DNA of 64,000 nucleotides, from positions 5,472,001-5,536,000 of the forward strand of contig LR990060.1 in assembly GCA_905147135.1 (NCBI GenBank). Reading direction: 5' to 3'. Position numbers and translations under genes: made by a program. Under the pieces are notes generated by a model that saw nothing but the letters and a program-made list of their open reading frames with translations, was not told the DNA's origin and ran no database searches. Of this stretch, positions 1-10,293 are shown piece by piece (the first letter of the stretch is position 1; each line of letters starts with the position of its first letter). The stretch is from Blastobasis lacticolella. Taxonomy: Eukaryota > Arthropoda > Insecta > Lepidoptera > Blastobasidae.

Positions 1-285
1 TTGTACCAATAACTCTTTTCTGACTTGCATACATTGGTTATACACTAACCGATGCTTTTACGGTGAGGGAAAAACATCGTTATGAAACCTGCACGTTCAG
101 ACGACTGAATGTGTAACCGTGATCCAATCCGGTCAGGTTTCCCTGGTAGCAGGGTCACGGAGGTCAGATGGCAGTCGCTCCACTGTAATGACCTGATCTG
201 AGAAATCCTGGATTATGGTCAAGTCGGACAGCGGGCCCTCGTGCGCGGAAGCACAACCGGGTCATTATCATAAAGATGAACCTGA
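1..285 (+). repeat. SINE-A body, cut by window edge
   Basis: This matches the body of the tRNA-derived SINE seen complete at 11517-11877 (shared landmarks: 'ccgatgctttta', 'gtgagggaaaaacatcg', 'ggtagcagggtcacggaggt', 'gcagtcgctccactgtaat', then a run of GAT-rich tail). The tRNA-like head lies outside the window. Ten or so further copies occur in the window on both strands. Confidence 0.85.
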
Positions 286-862
286 ACAAGGAATATGTAC
301 CTATGTACTAGAGCATCATACAATGAAAAAAAATACTACCATCGATGAACTATTGATGTAAATGAATAGTTTGATTGGCCAAGATTATTTGGATTTGGGT
401 CTATAACTAACCCAAATTAATTTGATAGCGAGCTTGTGATGGCTCATAATTATTCATGTAACATTCATCAATGTATAGAAGGCAGCAATCAACCTTCCCA
501 CCACTCGTATAAAACGAGTTAGCATCACTCGTACAAACCGGAGACATTTAAAAGTCTAAACAGGGTTTGTTGAAGTGCTGCCTCTTGTACACATATTGAT
601 TATTATCTCTAAAATAATTATCTCTAAATTAATCGCTTCAGTTGTAATGGGAACAGGAAGGTTTGAAGCGTCGTAGCCTGCGTTCACACTTCATCTGTAC
701 TAATATTACAAAGAAGAAAGATTTGATTGTTTGTCGTTTTTTTTTGTTTGGTTGTATGTTTGTTTGTTTATAATGGATAATCTCAAAACTACTGAACCGA
801 TTTTAATAATTACTTTACCTAGAAAAAAGCTAGTAAAAACCTCTAAAACAATTTATTACCAG
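286..862. other. No gene seen; AT-rich spacer
   Basis: No ORF of note. A short stem ('actcgt'/'acgagt') lies near 507-523. Around 690-860 there is a phrase common in lepidopteran repeats ('ctactgaaccgattttaat'), so part of this stretch is probably old transposon sequence. No function is suggested. Confidence 0.5.
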
Positions 863-990
863 TGACAACGCACCTGCAGTTCCGCATTGTTTGTTACCTA
901 AATGTATGATTTGCAGTTATTGGCGACAGTTACCACTTACCAACAGGTGGGCTGTCTGCCTGTTTGTCACTGAATAGCATAAAAACACTC
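863..990 (+). repeat. LINE-like 3' end, family T
   Basis: Begins 'cagtgacaacgcacctgc', continues with 'cgacagttaccacttacc' and a 'caggtgggctgtctgc' block, and ends in an A-rich run. The same order is found at 1185-1350, 29080-29200, 59170-59285 and 59940-60095 (plus) and at 5945-6030 and 31500-31645 (minus). The A-rich end fixes the orientation. The parent element is not identified. Confidence 0.65.
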
Positions 991-1184
991 CTCAAAGCAA
1001 CCCCATACAATCTTACTCTCCCAAACAGAATCACATGCGAATCGATGGAGGTATTACAAGCGTTGAACCTCCGGCCATGCATCTCGGCTCATACAGTATT
1101 CACCTCCCTTACCGCAATGCAGAAACGTCGCACAGAGCTAGAACGAAAACTAGTAACAGATACTTCGATTTAGCTGGAACCGAC
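991..1184 (+). other. Unassigned sequence with 69-codon ORF
   Basis: An open frame of 69 codons (964-1173) runs from the end of the family T copy into this stretch. No motif is recognised, codon use gives no clear support, and it is squeezed between two copies of the same repeat. It is more likely part of a transposon than a host exon. Confidence 0.3.
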
Positions 1185-1350
1185 CAACCGTCAGGCATTT
1201 CATCTTAGTCCTCACAGTGACAACGCACCTGCGGTTCTGCATTTTTGTTACCTGCAACCTAAAGGTATGAATTGTAGATGTTATGGGTGACAGTTACCAC
1301 TTATCATCAGGGCTGTCTGCTTGTTTGTCACTGAATAGCATAAACAACCG
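1185..1350 (+). repeat. LINE-like 3' end, family T
   Basis: Second copy of the family starting at 863, extended at its 5' side by 'ggcatttcatcttagtcct', which is also present before the copy at 59940. Ends at an A-rich run after 'gtcactgaatagcata'. Confidence 0.65.
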
Positions 1351-1351
1351 T

Positions 1352-1511
1352 TAATTGCAGTTGATACCTAATCCTTTCGATGTACAAAATAAAGTCGCTT
1401 CTAATTTTGACGCGTGGGCGAGCCGACCTTGGTCGGACGTCTGACCTCGTCCCCCGCATCCAAAAACGATTTTATTTTATACAGCGTAAAAATTAGTATC
1501 AACTGCAACTT
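1352..1511. mobile_element. Small terminal-inverted-repeat element (possible MITE)
   Basis: The left end 'attgcagttgatacctaat' (about 1354-1372) and right end 'attagtatcaactgcaact' (1492-1510) are inverted copies of each other with one indel. There is no coding capacity. The CpG-rich element at 1513 sits against its right edge, so the true right end may be disturbed. Confidence 0.45.
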
Positions 1512-1512
1512 A

Positions 1513-1958
1513 GGCGCCATCTCCACGAGCGAGAGAATCGTGACGTATCCGCGCTTCTATCGTCGGAGAATCTCCACGTACGAGCGATTATTCCGCCAGC
1601 GTATCGTCACGACTGGTAACGGAATCGCCGCGTGCCCGCGACGACTCGTAACGGAATCGCCGTGTTATCGCGACGAGGCATTTTGTGCAATAAGCTACGT
1701 TTCACAGCGCCAGTGATGCCACGCGCGCGCCCGCCGCGCGCTCGCTGCGAGAGCGCCACGTTAAGCGGCGAGCGCGCGGCGGGCGCGCCACCAGTCGCGA
1801 CGATACCGCGGCGATACGTCGACATTACGCGCGCACATTGCCACTCGTCGCATCGCCGCGATAACATCGCCGTGTGGAGACGCGTACATTTGAAATAATT
1901 GAAATACGTGGCACGACGATAATATCGCCGCGATTCTCTCGCTCGTGGAGATGGCGCC
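1513..1958. mobile_element. CpG-rich TTA-flanked MITE (Harbinger/PIF-like)
   Basis: The terminal inverted repeats are 28 bp and perfect: 1513-1540 begins GGCGCCATCTCCACGAGC and 1931-1958 is its reverse complement. TTA stands at both edges (1510-1512 and 1959-1961), as expected for the 3-bp target duplication of the PIF/Harbinger superfamily. The interior is very rich in CpG and holds a second perfect 21-bp inverted pair (1725-1745 with 1768-1788). Short words such as 'aacggaatcgccg' recur. There is no transposase; ORFs crossing it are reading-frame accidents. The superfamily call rests on TSD and TIR form only. Confidence 0.75.
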
Positions 1959-2011
1959 TTACGGTTGGTCGGCTAAAACCAAAACAAACGTTTGTTACTA
2001 GTTTTTGAGGT

Positions 2012-2283
2012 GTCAGGGTCGAGTTGACTCCTGGGCCACGAGCCCGCTAATTTACTTTGCTTGATTGAATTGTAATTGGATAGTTGTAGCCGCTCAACTG
2101 CAGTTTTAATTATTTAATACCAAAAACACGTAAAACGACATTGAATTGCGATCCAATTCAATTCAATCGAGACATTAGGAACAACAGCATACCAAAAACG
2201 TATGAGCCTGCCATTGAGCGGCGATTTCTTTGCAATTACACTTCTATCGACCTATAGTAAATTAGCGGACTTGATGCCCTGAC
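2012..2283. mobile_element. TIR element, GTCAGGG family
   Basis: Starts GTCAGGG and ends CCCTGAC. The sub-terminal 'gctaatttact' also recurs in inverted form ('gtaaattagc'). The interior contains 'ttgattgaattgtaattgg' and its inverse 'gatccaattcaattcaatc'. A related, SINE-interrupted element lies at 57157-57542. Non-coding, so non-autonomous. I could not see a convincing target duplication. Confidence 0.5.
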
Positions 2284-2589
2284 TTGTGATTTGGTGAGTG
2301 GTACTGTAATAAACTATATTATATCTATCATACCGCTTTGGCTTCGTACGGGTGTTCTGGGGGTTTGTCTATTTTCATTAAGTATCTATGTACCATAATC
2401 ACCTATATATTAAACTTTGTGATGACATTCTCTATATAATACTGAAAACCTCATCAAAATCCGTAGCTTGGTTTAGGAGGTGTTAGCAGACACAGAGACA
2501 GACACTGAAAACTACTTTCTTTATTTTTTTCTTTATTTATACTAAACTACTTTTATACCTGTATGATGAACGTGTCAATAAAAATACGC

Positions 2590-3065
2590 CCCCCTCACGC
2601 ACATTATAAACTGGTTTTCTCGCCAACTCTTTTTCTTTAATGGCAGCAAGCCTGTGGAATGATCTTCCGGTCGATATCAGACGAAGCTCCAACAACTCTG
2701 CCTTCAAAAAAGCTGTTCGAGAGCCATTTTTAAATTCTTTGTAATACCCGACTTTAACTTATTTATTTTTTTACCTGTTACTTTAGCGAGTGATCTTAGT
2801 AGGTATAACTTGATTGAAATTGGTATACAAGTGCATTCTGCTATCTTGTTGTTGTTGGTTTTTAGTATTTTATAAAATATTTTGAGTTTCGGTATGTGAA
2901 TACTAGTGGGTAGAATTGTATTAGTAGTTAAGTATGTAAGTGTAATGTGTTGTAAATTGTTATGCACCGCTTGCAATTTTTATTACCAGTTTTCGGGGTA
3001 GACTGGCAGATAAAGCTACAAAGCTTTAAGTCCACCTTTGTACTATTTTGTGCATAAAGTATTAA
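2590..3065 (+). mobile_element. 3' remnant of a Jockey/CR1-type LINE
   Basis: Carries the last codons of a reverse-transcriptase ORF (2640-2744) followed by an AT-rich 3' UTR that ends near 'aaataataaataaa'. Everything upstream of the last ~35 codons is missing, as usual for 5'-truncated LINE copies. It abuts the SINE-B tail array. Confidence 0.6.
2640..2744 (+). pseudogene. C-terminal end of LINE reverse-transcriptase ORF
   Basis: The open frame ends at TAA 2742-2744 and reads SLWNDLPVDIRRS followed by NSAFKKAVREPFLNSL, the usual final motif of Jockey/CR1-type ORF2 proteins (W-N-x-L-P at the end of the C-terminal region). The ATG at 2640 is an internal codon, not a start. Endonuclease and RT domains are absent. 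Confidence 0.6.
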
Positions 3066-3251
3066 ATAATAAATAAACAAAGTAAATAAGCTTGGACAAT
3101 TTACATAGCGCCATTTAGCCCCAAAGTAAGCAAAGCTTGTGTTACGGGTCTTAGATAACTGATAAAATACATTCTTATTATACATACTACACCCAGACCC
3201 GTAACAGTAACTAAAATTCGTCAATTCAATTTCTGCTCGGCTGGGAAAAAT
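3066..3251 (-). repeat. SINE-B tail, tandem unit 1
   Basis: On the minus strand this is the 3' part of SINE-B (compare the full copy at 18250-18500). It is the first of three head-to-tail copies, the others being at 5272-5447 and 5448-5655. The tRNA-like head is missing here. Its end, 'ggctgggaa', forms the target site of the RTE insertion. Confidence 0.75.
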
Positions 3252-5272
3252 AAATAGGAGAGTGCGTCGACGTGGACGACTATAATAACAGGTTCGTGGA
3301 AACTGTCTATACGGTTGGGTCAAAGTTTTATAAACCCTGCCGTACAAACAGAACAAACAAATTCTCTGACGATACCCTCAAACTCATCGAAGAAAGACGC
3401 GGAATGACTCTGCAATCCCCTGATGATGTGTCTCAATTTAGGCGACTTAATCGACAGATCTCCAAGTCTCTGACTCGCGACATACGCCGCTTCAATACTA
3501 CCAATATTGACGCGGCGATCGAGCGGAACAAAGGCTCTAAAGTCTTTGCGAGAGATCTGTCGATTGGACAGAGCCAGTTGACGAGACTGAAAACGGATGA
3601 CGGCAGAGTTGTTTCGACCAAGTCCGAGGTTTTGAGAGAAGTCGAGAGGTTCTATGGACAGTTATACGATACACGACAACACGGGCACCTGTTACCAGTA
3701 TGGCAAAATACCCCAGAGCCAAGTTGACCCGACACTACACCGAAGATATCCCGGACATCAGCCTGTACGAGATTAGTATGGCTCTCAAACAGCTTAAGAA
3801 CAACAAGGCGCCGGGTGATGATGGAATTACGGCTGAGCTTCTGAAAGCTGGTAGTAAACCTGTGCTTAAGACCCTTCAGAAGCTGTTCAATTCCGTCATC
3901 CTCGAGGGCAAAACGCCGGAAGCATGGCACAGAAGCATAGTCATATTGTTCTTCAAGAAAGGTGATAAGGTTCTCTTGAAGAACTTCAGACCAATATCGC
4001 TGCTGACCCATGTCTATAAGCTGTTTTCGAGAGTCTTTACGAATCGTCTCGCACGCAGGTTTGATGACTTCCAGCCTCCCGAACAAGCCGGATTCCGAAA
4101 AGGTTTTAGTACCATAGACCACATACATACGCTGCGGCAGGTTGTACAGAAGACCGAAGAGTATAACCGGCCATTATGCTTGGCGTTTGTGGACTATGAG
4201 AAAGCCTTTGATTCGATCGAAACTTGGGCGGTGCTCCAGTCTATACAGCGGTGCCAAATTGACTATCGATATATCGAAGCACTGAAGTGTTTGTACGAAA
4301 ACGCCACTATGTCAGTTCGTCTCCAGGACAAGACCACAGAACCTATTCAGCTGCAGCGAGGTGTTAGACAAGGTGATGTCATATCACCGAAGTTGTTCAC
4401 CGCTGCACTGGAGGATATCTTTAGACTTCTGGACTGGGACGGACTTGGTATCAATGTTAACGGCGAGTACCTCACGCACCTCAGATTTGCTGACGATATC
4501 GTAGTCATGGCTGAAACCCTGGAAGACTTGGGCAAAATGCTCAATGACCTCTGTAGAGCCTCTCAACAAGTAGGTCTTAAAATGAACATGGATAAGACGA
4601 AAATTATGTCGAATGTCCATGTTGTGCCTACTCCAGTGACAGTTGGAGGCACTCCACTTGAAGTTGTTGACGACTATACATACCTAGGACAAATAGTCCG
4701 GCTAGGTAGGTCCAACTTCGAGAAAGAGGTCAATCGACGAATCCAACTCGGTTGGGCAGCGTTCGGGAAGCTAAGCCACATATTTTCGTCCCAATTACCG
4801 CGGTGTCTCAAGACGAAGGTCTTTGACCAATGTGTGTTGGCAGTGATGACTTACGGATCTGAATCGTGGCCACTCACTATGGGCCTTAAAAGAAAGCTCA
4901 CTGTTACCCAAAGGGCAATGGAAAGAGCTATGCTCGGAGTTTCTTTGCGCGATCGAGTCAGAAATGAGGAGATCCGCAAGCGAACCAAGGTCACCGACAT
5001 AGCTCTAAGGATCGCCAGACTGAAATGGCAGTGGGCAGGGCACATAGCTCGAAGAACAGGTGGCCGATGGGGCAGTAAAGTTCTCGAGTGGCGACCACGT
5101 ACCGGTAGACGCAGCGTGGGTAGGCCTCCTACAAGGTGGACCGACGACCTGGTAAGGATCGCAGGTACCAGCTGGAAGCGGAAAGCACAGGACCGGTTTT
5201 TGTAGAGATCTCTGGGGGAGGCCTATGCCCAGCAGGGGGCGTCTTCTGGCTGATGTGATGATGATGATGATG
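3252..5272 (+). mobile_element. 5'-truncated RTE-type LINE
   Basis: Contains the linker and reverse-transcriptase portion of an RTE element and ends in a GAT microsatellite (about 5254-5271), a typical RTE tail. The words before it (gggaaaaataaa, 3243-3254) and after it (gggaaataaa, 5272-5281) are near-identical, consistent with a target duplication of about ten bases. The target was the junction between two tandem SINE-B tail units. The AP-endonuclease half is missing, so the copy is dead on arrival. Confidence 0.85.
3257..5205 (+). pseudogene. RTE reverse transcriptase ORF, truncated and frameshifted
   Basis: Codes for a non-LTR retrotransposon reverse transcriptase, similar to the RTE proteins described from Heliconius. 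Seen: linker region (3257-3684), RT fingers with NKAPGDDGITAELLK, LAFVDYEKAFDS, QRGVRQGDVISP, the catalytic FADD box (codons at 4486-4497) and a C-terminal stretch LKWQWAGHIARRTGGRWGSK, ending at TAG 5203-5205. The frame changes once at about 3680-3687 (GGG run): codons before it are in one frame, those from GCA 3685 onward in another, consistent with one lost base. No other stop interrupts ~645 codons, so the copy is fairly young. No start codon belongs to it; the ATG at 3700 is internal. Confidence 0.85.
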
Positions 5273-5447
5273 GGAAATAAACAAAATAAATAAGCTTGGA
5301 CAATTTACATAGCGCTATTTAGCCCCAAAGTAAGCAAAGCTTGTGTTACGGGTTTTAGATAACTGATAAAATACATTCTTATTATACATACTACACCCAG
5401 ACCCGTAACAGAAACTAAAATTCGTCAATTCAATTTCTGCTCGGCTG
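5272..5447 (-). repeat. SINE-B tail, tandem unit 2
   Basis: About 176 bp, very close to unit 1 at 3066-3251. The two units were adjacent before the RTE LINE inserted between them. Confidence 0.75.
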
Positions 5448-5655
5448 GGAAATAAACAATATAAATAAGCTTGGACAATTTACATCGCGCTATTTAGCAA
5501 AAAGTAAGCATAGCTTGTGTTACGGGTCTTTAATAACTGTAAAAATACATTCTTATTATACATACAACACCCATACCCGTAACAGAAACTAAAATTCGTC
5601 AATTCTGTGTGGCAGACCGGCCCATGTTAACTAATTGAACCACTCAGGTCGTAAA
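5448..5655 (-). repeat. SINE-B, tandem unit 3 with tRNA-like head remnant
   Basis: Follows unit 2 directly. It is more diverged and continues into the SINE-B head ('gtggcagaccggccc', 'gaaccactcaggtcgt'), although the box B region is deleted. This is the only unit of the array with the 5' part of the SINE. Confidence 0.7.
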
Positions 5656-6461
5656 ACGACCCATACCCATACCCATAACCTCATACTATGAACCTTTGTA
5701 TTTGTAACACACTGTAAGTATTTAGTGCCACGGGCAACGTGTGCTTGACATGATGTACTATCAACGATTTATCGTTTAAAATGCTGAATGCAGAATAAGT
5801 ATCTCAATAAATAACATTGACTATAGTTTCGAACAGTATTGTTGCTTGATGCTTGATGTAATCGTCATGGGATGGATGGGTACAGTAGATAAGTATGTGG
5901 CTAAGTTGGCGAGAGGTTTATTTCTGAACATTTGTTGCCTAAATGAAGCCAAATCATTTTTTTTATGTTACGCAGTTATAAGCGAGCAGACAGCCCACCT
6001 GTTGGTAAGCGGTAACCGTCGCCCATAACATATTCGTATTATTCACAGTTTGTTAACTTTTCCATCAGATATATTTCATTTGCATTCTTCGTATCGAACG
6101 TATCTACCAAGAAAATTTAAAATACCAGAACAACGGCATGAAATAGGTAAAGAAAGTGAGGAAGTAATGCAATTTTACTGTCTGAATATTTGTCTTTCGA
6201 ATAGCCCATTCGAACAGATTCCAAGAAGCTCCACCTTTCAAAGGCAGTATCCCCATATATTTCAGTAAGTCAATACAGAACCCTCCCAACATTGGATGCA
6301 AATAAATCCATGTTCAATGTACAAGGTGTTTCATTTGTCTGAACAAATAAAGCAACGACGATTTTCATGGATGTTTCAGTTTTGTTTTCAGGAATTTGTT
6401 TTCAAGCTTTGAGCTGATTATTATTTTGAGTAGAGATACGGGGAAACACGTTATTGTAGAG
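5656..6461. other. No gene seen; spacer
   Basis: AT-rich spacer with no supported coding region. It holds one family T repeat at 5945-6030. The open frames at 5846-6028 and 6050-6268 cross repeat or low-complexity DNA and show no motif. Confidence 0.5.
5945..6030 (-). repeat. LINE-like 3' end, family T
   Basis: Starts with a T-run, then 'gagcagacagcccacctg' and 'gcggtaaccgtcgccc', the reverse complement of the family T core at 863-990. Confidence 0.6.
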
Positions 6462-7382
6462 CAGTGGCGTTACTGTCATACAAGCCCAAAAGCCGGGCTT
6501 GCCTTATAAAAATAATTATCGATAAAAAATCAAAGGTAATACGAGCGCGAAGTATTTAAAGTTCGCGCTCCTAATACTTTTCAAACTACGCGCCGGGAAG
6601 CAGCGCCATCGTGCGCCTAGGTTACGAAACACGATCCGAACGCACACGCAAGTTGAGGAAATTAAGACTCGGTCAGTCATCTCGCTCGCACGCGCTGGCT
6701 TGTAAGCGGGCTTTGATTCCGGCCGGTATGTCTCTTTCTTACATATGAAAACTGTCCTATAATGAGATATAACTATACGTTTGTTTATATAGTAAATTGT
6801 ATGAGACTTTAAGCCCTGCATGCGTATGAAGTTGTACACGGATCTTTGAAAATGGCAACTTCGCGCATGCGCAGTAGGTACGTTTGTTGAATGCTGTAGT
6901 ACGTACCAACTTCACTATTGTTTTGTTTGAGCCGTTTGGGCGGATAAGTAATTAGTTTTTTGTTGTGTTTGTGTTGTGTTTTGTAGTAAAAGTGATTTTA
7001 ATTAGATTGATCAACAATAGACAAAGTAAATACCCTTGTGATGGTTTAAAATGTGCACAAGTTTTGATTTGCATGGAAAAGGTAAAGTTTTTAATCATTT
7101 CTCAGAAAATAACAAATTATTTCTTTATATGTATTCCTATTATATACCTATTTCTCAGATTAGTAAATCGCTTATAAGACAATTTCATAGATCGGTTTAC
7201 CAAAGTCATTGAATTTTGGTTGTCTCTCTCACAAGTTATATTGCTGGTATAAAACTGAAGAGCGATAAGTGAGGATTGATCAGTAATGTGGCAAGGGGAT
7301 GGATTTATTTTTAATAACTGCAAAAACTACACAAACTTCATCTCTCGGCTTGCCTTACTCTGAACCCCTAGGCACGCCACTG
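6462..7382. mobile_element. Non-autonomous hAT-type element, 921 bp
   Basis: The ends are CAGTGGCGT (6462-6470) and ACGCCACTG (7374-7382). An identical 8-bp target duplication, TTGTAGAG, flanks it at 6454-6461 and 7383-7390. CAG-type termini with 8-bp duplications are the hAT signature. The word 'ggcttgcctta' occurs near both ends. Internal ORFs (longest about 107 codons, 6516-6839 minus) show no transposase motif, so it must be mobilised in trans. Confidence 0.85.
6862..6873. promoter_or_regulatory. Perfect NRF1/EWG-type site inside hAT element
   Basis: CGCGCATGCGCA matches the palindromic NRF1 consensus YGCGCAYGCGCR at all 12 positions. The insect protein for this class of site is Erect wing. 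That the site is used is inference; it lies within a transposon and no adjacent gene is visible. Confidence 0.3.
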
Positions 7383-7390
7383 TTGTAGAG

Positions 7391-8100
7391 GAAATTTTGA
7401 AACACGTGTTTCTCTGATTTATTAGGTTATGTATGTTTCATACCACGGACTAATGTGTTACTATGAGGAGCTGGCGAACACAGCGCTATAATAAAATGAA
7501 ATAATTTTTTACAGTAGCAGTAAAAAACTGAAATGGTTTCGATAAAAAACGGTACAACTACATAGTAATGATGACGGTATACTTTATACCATCATGATCG
7601 AAACCACATACTTTGATGCATTCTAACAAAGTCTTAGTCCGTCACGATTGGAATTAAGTTGAGGTTCAGCAGCGGTTAACATCCGGATTTAAGACAATTT
7701 TTTTTACTTAAGAGTAATTATCACATCAAGCAAGATCAGTAGAAAAAAAAGAGGTTTTGATTTAAGATTTTAGTTAGTTCGAAATATTTTTTTTTTAAAT
7801 TATGCATGTTGAGTTAGCCTGTAAGTGAAATATGATTGTTGTGTAATACGTTAGTTTAAAAACAAAATGTTATTATATTTTCATATTTTGTTGGATTCCT
7901 AATAAATAAAATAAATAAATTATACCGTTTTGTCCGCCTGCTCCTCAAACGAAAGTGTAGTAGTACTATATACAGTAGTATATGTAGTTATAGTCTCAAC
8001 TTATAACCTTTCATTTACCTGAATAATCATATAGAAACAGGGTCCTAGGGCAAACTACCTGAGATCTGGTTTGGCCGGTAATATCATATCATAATAAGAA
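7391..8100. other. No gene seen; contains a small hairpin
   Basis: AT-rich. At 7534-7606 there are two nested inverted pairs: 'tggtttcgat' (7534-7543) with 'atcgaaacca' (7597-7606), and 'gatgacggtata' with 'tataccatcatg' inside. The outer pair is asymmetric with respect to the inner one. No coding region is supported. Confidence 0.4.
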
Positions 8101-8340
8101 GCATCTGTGGCCAAGTGGTTACGGTATCAGACTCGTGAGCGAAAGGTACCATCTACCGGATGAATTTTCTAACCATGACCTAATCTGGTCAGGTTCCCTT
8201 GGTAGCAGGGTCACGGAGGTCAGATGGCAGTCACACCACTGTAATTATCAGATCTGCCAAATCCTGGATCATGGTCAAAGCGGACCCCGGGTCATGCGCA
8301 AGAGCACATCCGGGACATTAACGCCAAGATGATCATCTAG
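8101..8340 (+). repeat. SINE-A copy with deleted head
   Basis: Has the box A-like 'gtggccaagtggttacgg' but box B and the segment up to 'aaccatgacctaatctgg' are deleted or rearranged. The body then follows consensus to 'cgccaagatgatcatc'. A SINE-B tail follows almost at once. Confidence 0.75.
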
Positions 8341-8348
8341 AACATCAA

Positions 8349-8406
8349 CAACTTTGCTTAGTTTGGGGCTAGAAAGCGCTGTGTGAGTTTGTCCAACATT
8401 ATTTAT
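8349..8406 (+). repeat. SINE-B tail fragment
   Basis: 'tttggggctagaaagcgctg' and 'gtgagtttgtcca' match the terminal ~55 bp of SINE-B (compare 33520-33560). It is only this 3' end, placed directly after a SINE-A tail. Confidence 0.6.
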
Positions 8407-9943
8407 TCCATTTACTATTTTATTTACATCATCAATTGTCGTTTTTTGTTAGGCAAATTATCAATGATATAAAAAGTCCCAAGAAGTACGAGAGCCTAGT
8501 CTCAAATAATAAATAGGCCATCTGTATCCCGTTTCGGTACAACCGGATATAAAGTACAGTTGGCTGCGATTTAACACCATAATAAAGGATCAAATATTGA
8601 GAGAAACATCGGGACGCACTGTGAGCGACAGATGGTGCCTTCGTAGTGACGTGATCAGTCCAAATTCGATATCGATAAATACTGCTTTGGGTCAAATTGG
8701 ATCATATGTTATTGGATGTTACTTTGTGTTATTGAGATCGATGAATATGGGGTTCCATTGTCAATGTTATATTGCACAAGATATTGGTTTGGCGATCCAT
8801 AATTGGGTTCCAAGACATGGATGATTGACATAGGTACTGTATAAGCATGGTATCTAAAGATATACACCATAACAACCTTAACAACTACTAACTTTACTGA
8901 TATTTGACGATGACCTGTCATATTTTAATAGCTGATCCGATACTTGCAATTATTTACTTCAGTGTTTAAATTGATGAAATCTTGAATCTACTCGATTGTT
9001 AATAAATAAACAAAAAGCTGTTAAATTTAATGTTTGGGGTCGGTGTTGCAATTTATAAAGCGCATCCATTCTGTAGGAAATAAATGGATTTATCTATTCG
9101 GAGTTACTCAAAATGGTTACACTAAGAATAACGTTGTATCTGGTTCCTTATTAATCTGGTGATCAAAGAGTTAAGAACAGCTGTTCTTCATGTTATGTTT
9201 TTATTCAATACACAAAGTATAACACCATATTTCTGAGTTTAATTCCTCTAACACTAAATATAAAAAAATACTCCCAAATTAAACGTTTGACATGACTGAC
9301 AAATGCGCAACCTATCTGTTCAATAGTCGACGATTTGCAGCTTAGTATCAATTAATTGCGTGTCACAAATTATCCTCTTCCAAAATAATTTATTATCTAC
9401 TAAAAAAATTAAAAACACAACAATTCGCTATTGTATATAAAATCTCAAATAAAAATAGCACAAGTCTAAGTGAAAGGTATTTTACATGCTATGTCGATCC
9501 ACAGAATTTTTATTTTTATTTTTATGGTGAATGTACCCGTATATTCTTGGTAAGACCATTGTTGTTCACAATTAAAGCTTTCAATACTTAGTTGGCCCCA
9601 ATTTAGGCAATATACTTATTTTGTTACCGCATCAATGGCCTGCTGTATAGTTGCTGTTTTCTTGTCTTTTTCTGTTCTTTTATTCTCACTATTTCAGCAC
9701 GTATACTACATATTACTTAGTTAATACGATCTGTTTGTGCACCGATACGTTATCGATGCAGTATGAATACTATGCAATATTTTTACTGCATCAAAGATTC
9801 AAATCACAGCAAACATATGGTTGTAGCATTGTTCACAACTTACGTTGAATTAAAATGTACATAACTGTGACAACCCGCTCCGGCTCCGCATAGGTATTTT
9901 TGTATTTATATGCATATTTATACATATTATTATAATGCTTATA
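8407..9943. other. No gene seen; AT-rich spacer
   Basis: Short ORFs only (at most 87 codons, for example 8432-8695 minus and 9651-9848 plus), none with a recognisable domain. No repeat family was recognised either, so this may be host intergenic or intronic sequence. Confidence 0.45.
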
Positions 9944-10293
9944 GGAGCGTCGATAGCCGAGCGGTTAGGGTATCTAACTCGTAAGCGAGAGGTACCGGGT
10001 TCGAATCCCGCTCCGGCCATGTACTTATGACTCTTTTCTGAGTTATGTACTACTAACAGATGCTCTTACGGTGAGGGAAAACATCGTGATTAAACCAGCA
10101 CATTTTCAAGCCTCTGGATGTGTAACCATGATCCAATCTGGTCAGGTTCTCCTGGCAGCAGGGTCATAGAGGACAGTTGGCAGTCGCTCCACTGTAATTA
10201 CCTGATCTGCCAAATCCTGGATCTTGGTCAAGGCGGACCCCGGGCATTCGTGCGCGAGAGCGTAACCGAGATATTAACGTTAAGATGATGATG
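9944..10293 (+). repeat. SINE-A, full length
   Basis: tRNA-like head with box A 'tagccgagcggttaggg' and box B 'gggttcgaatccc' (about 10004-10016), followed by the full body and a GATGATG tail. The head resembles a class II-type tRNA (long-arm Ser/Leu style box A) but the attached body shows it is a SINE rather than a tRNA gene. Confidence 0.85.

Noticed and set aside
1414..1898. Arg-rich ORFs in the CpG-rich element (86-100 codons)
   Set aside because: They arise from CG-rich inverted-repeat sequence in several frames on both strands; the TIR/TTA structure explains the stretch better.
5254..5272. GAT microsatellite as an independent feature
   Set aside because: It is the 3' tail of the RTE LINE, as also seen at the other RTE ends in the window.
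9944..10020. tRNA-like sequence with good box A and box B (also at 11517, 15495, 18500, 20553, 33325, 34663, 36660)
   Set aside because: All are joined to the same ~170-285-bp bodies and repeat many times, and the acceptor ends do not pair; they are SINE heads, not tRNA genes.
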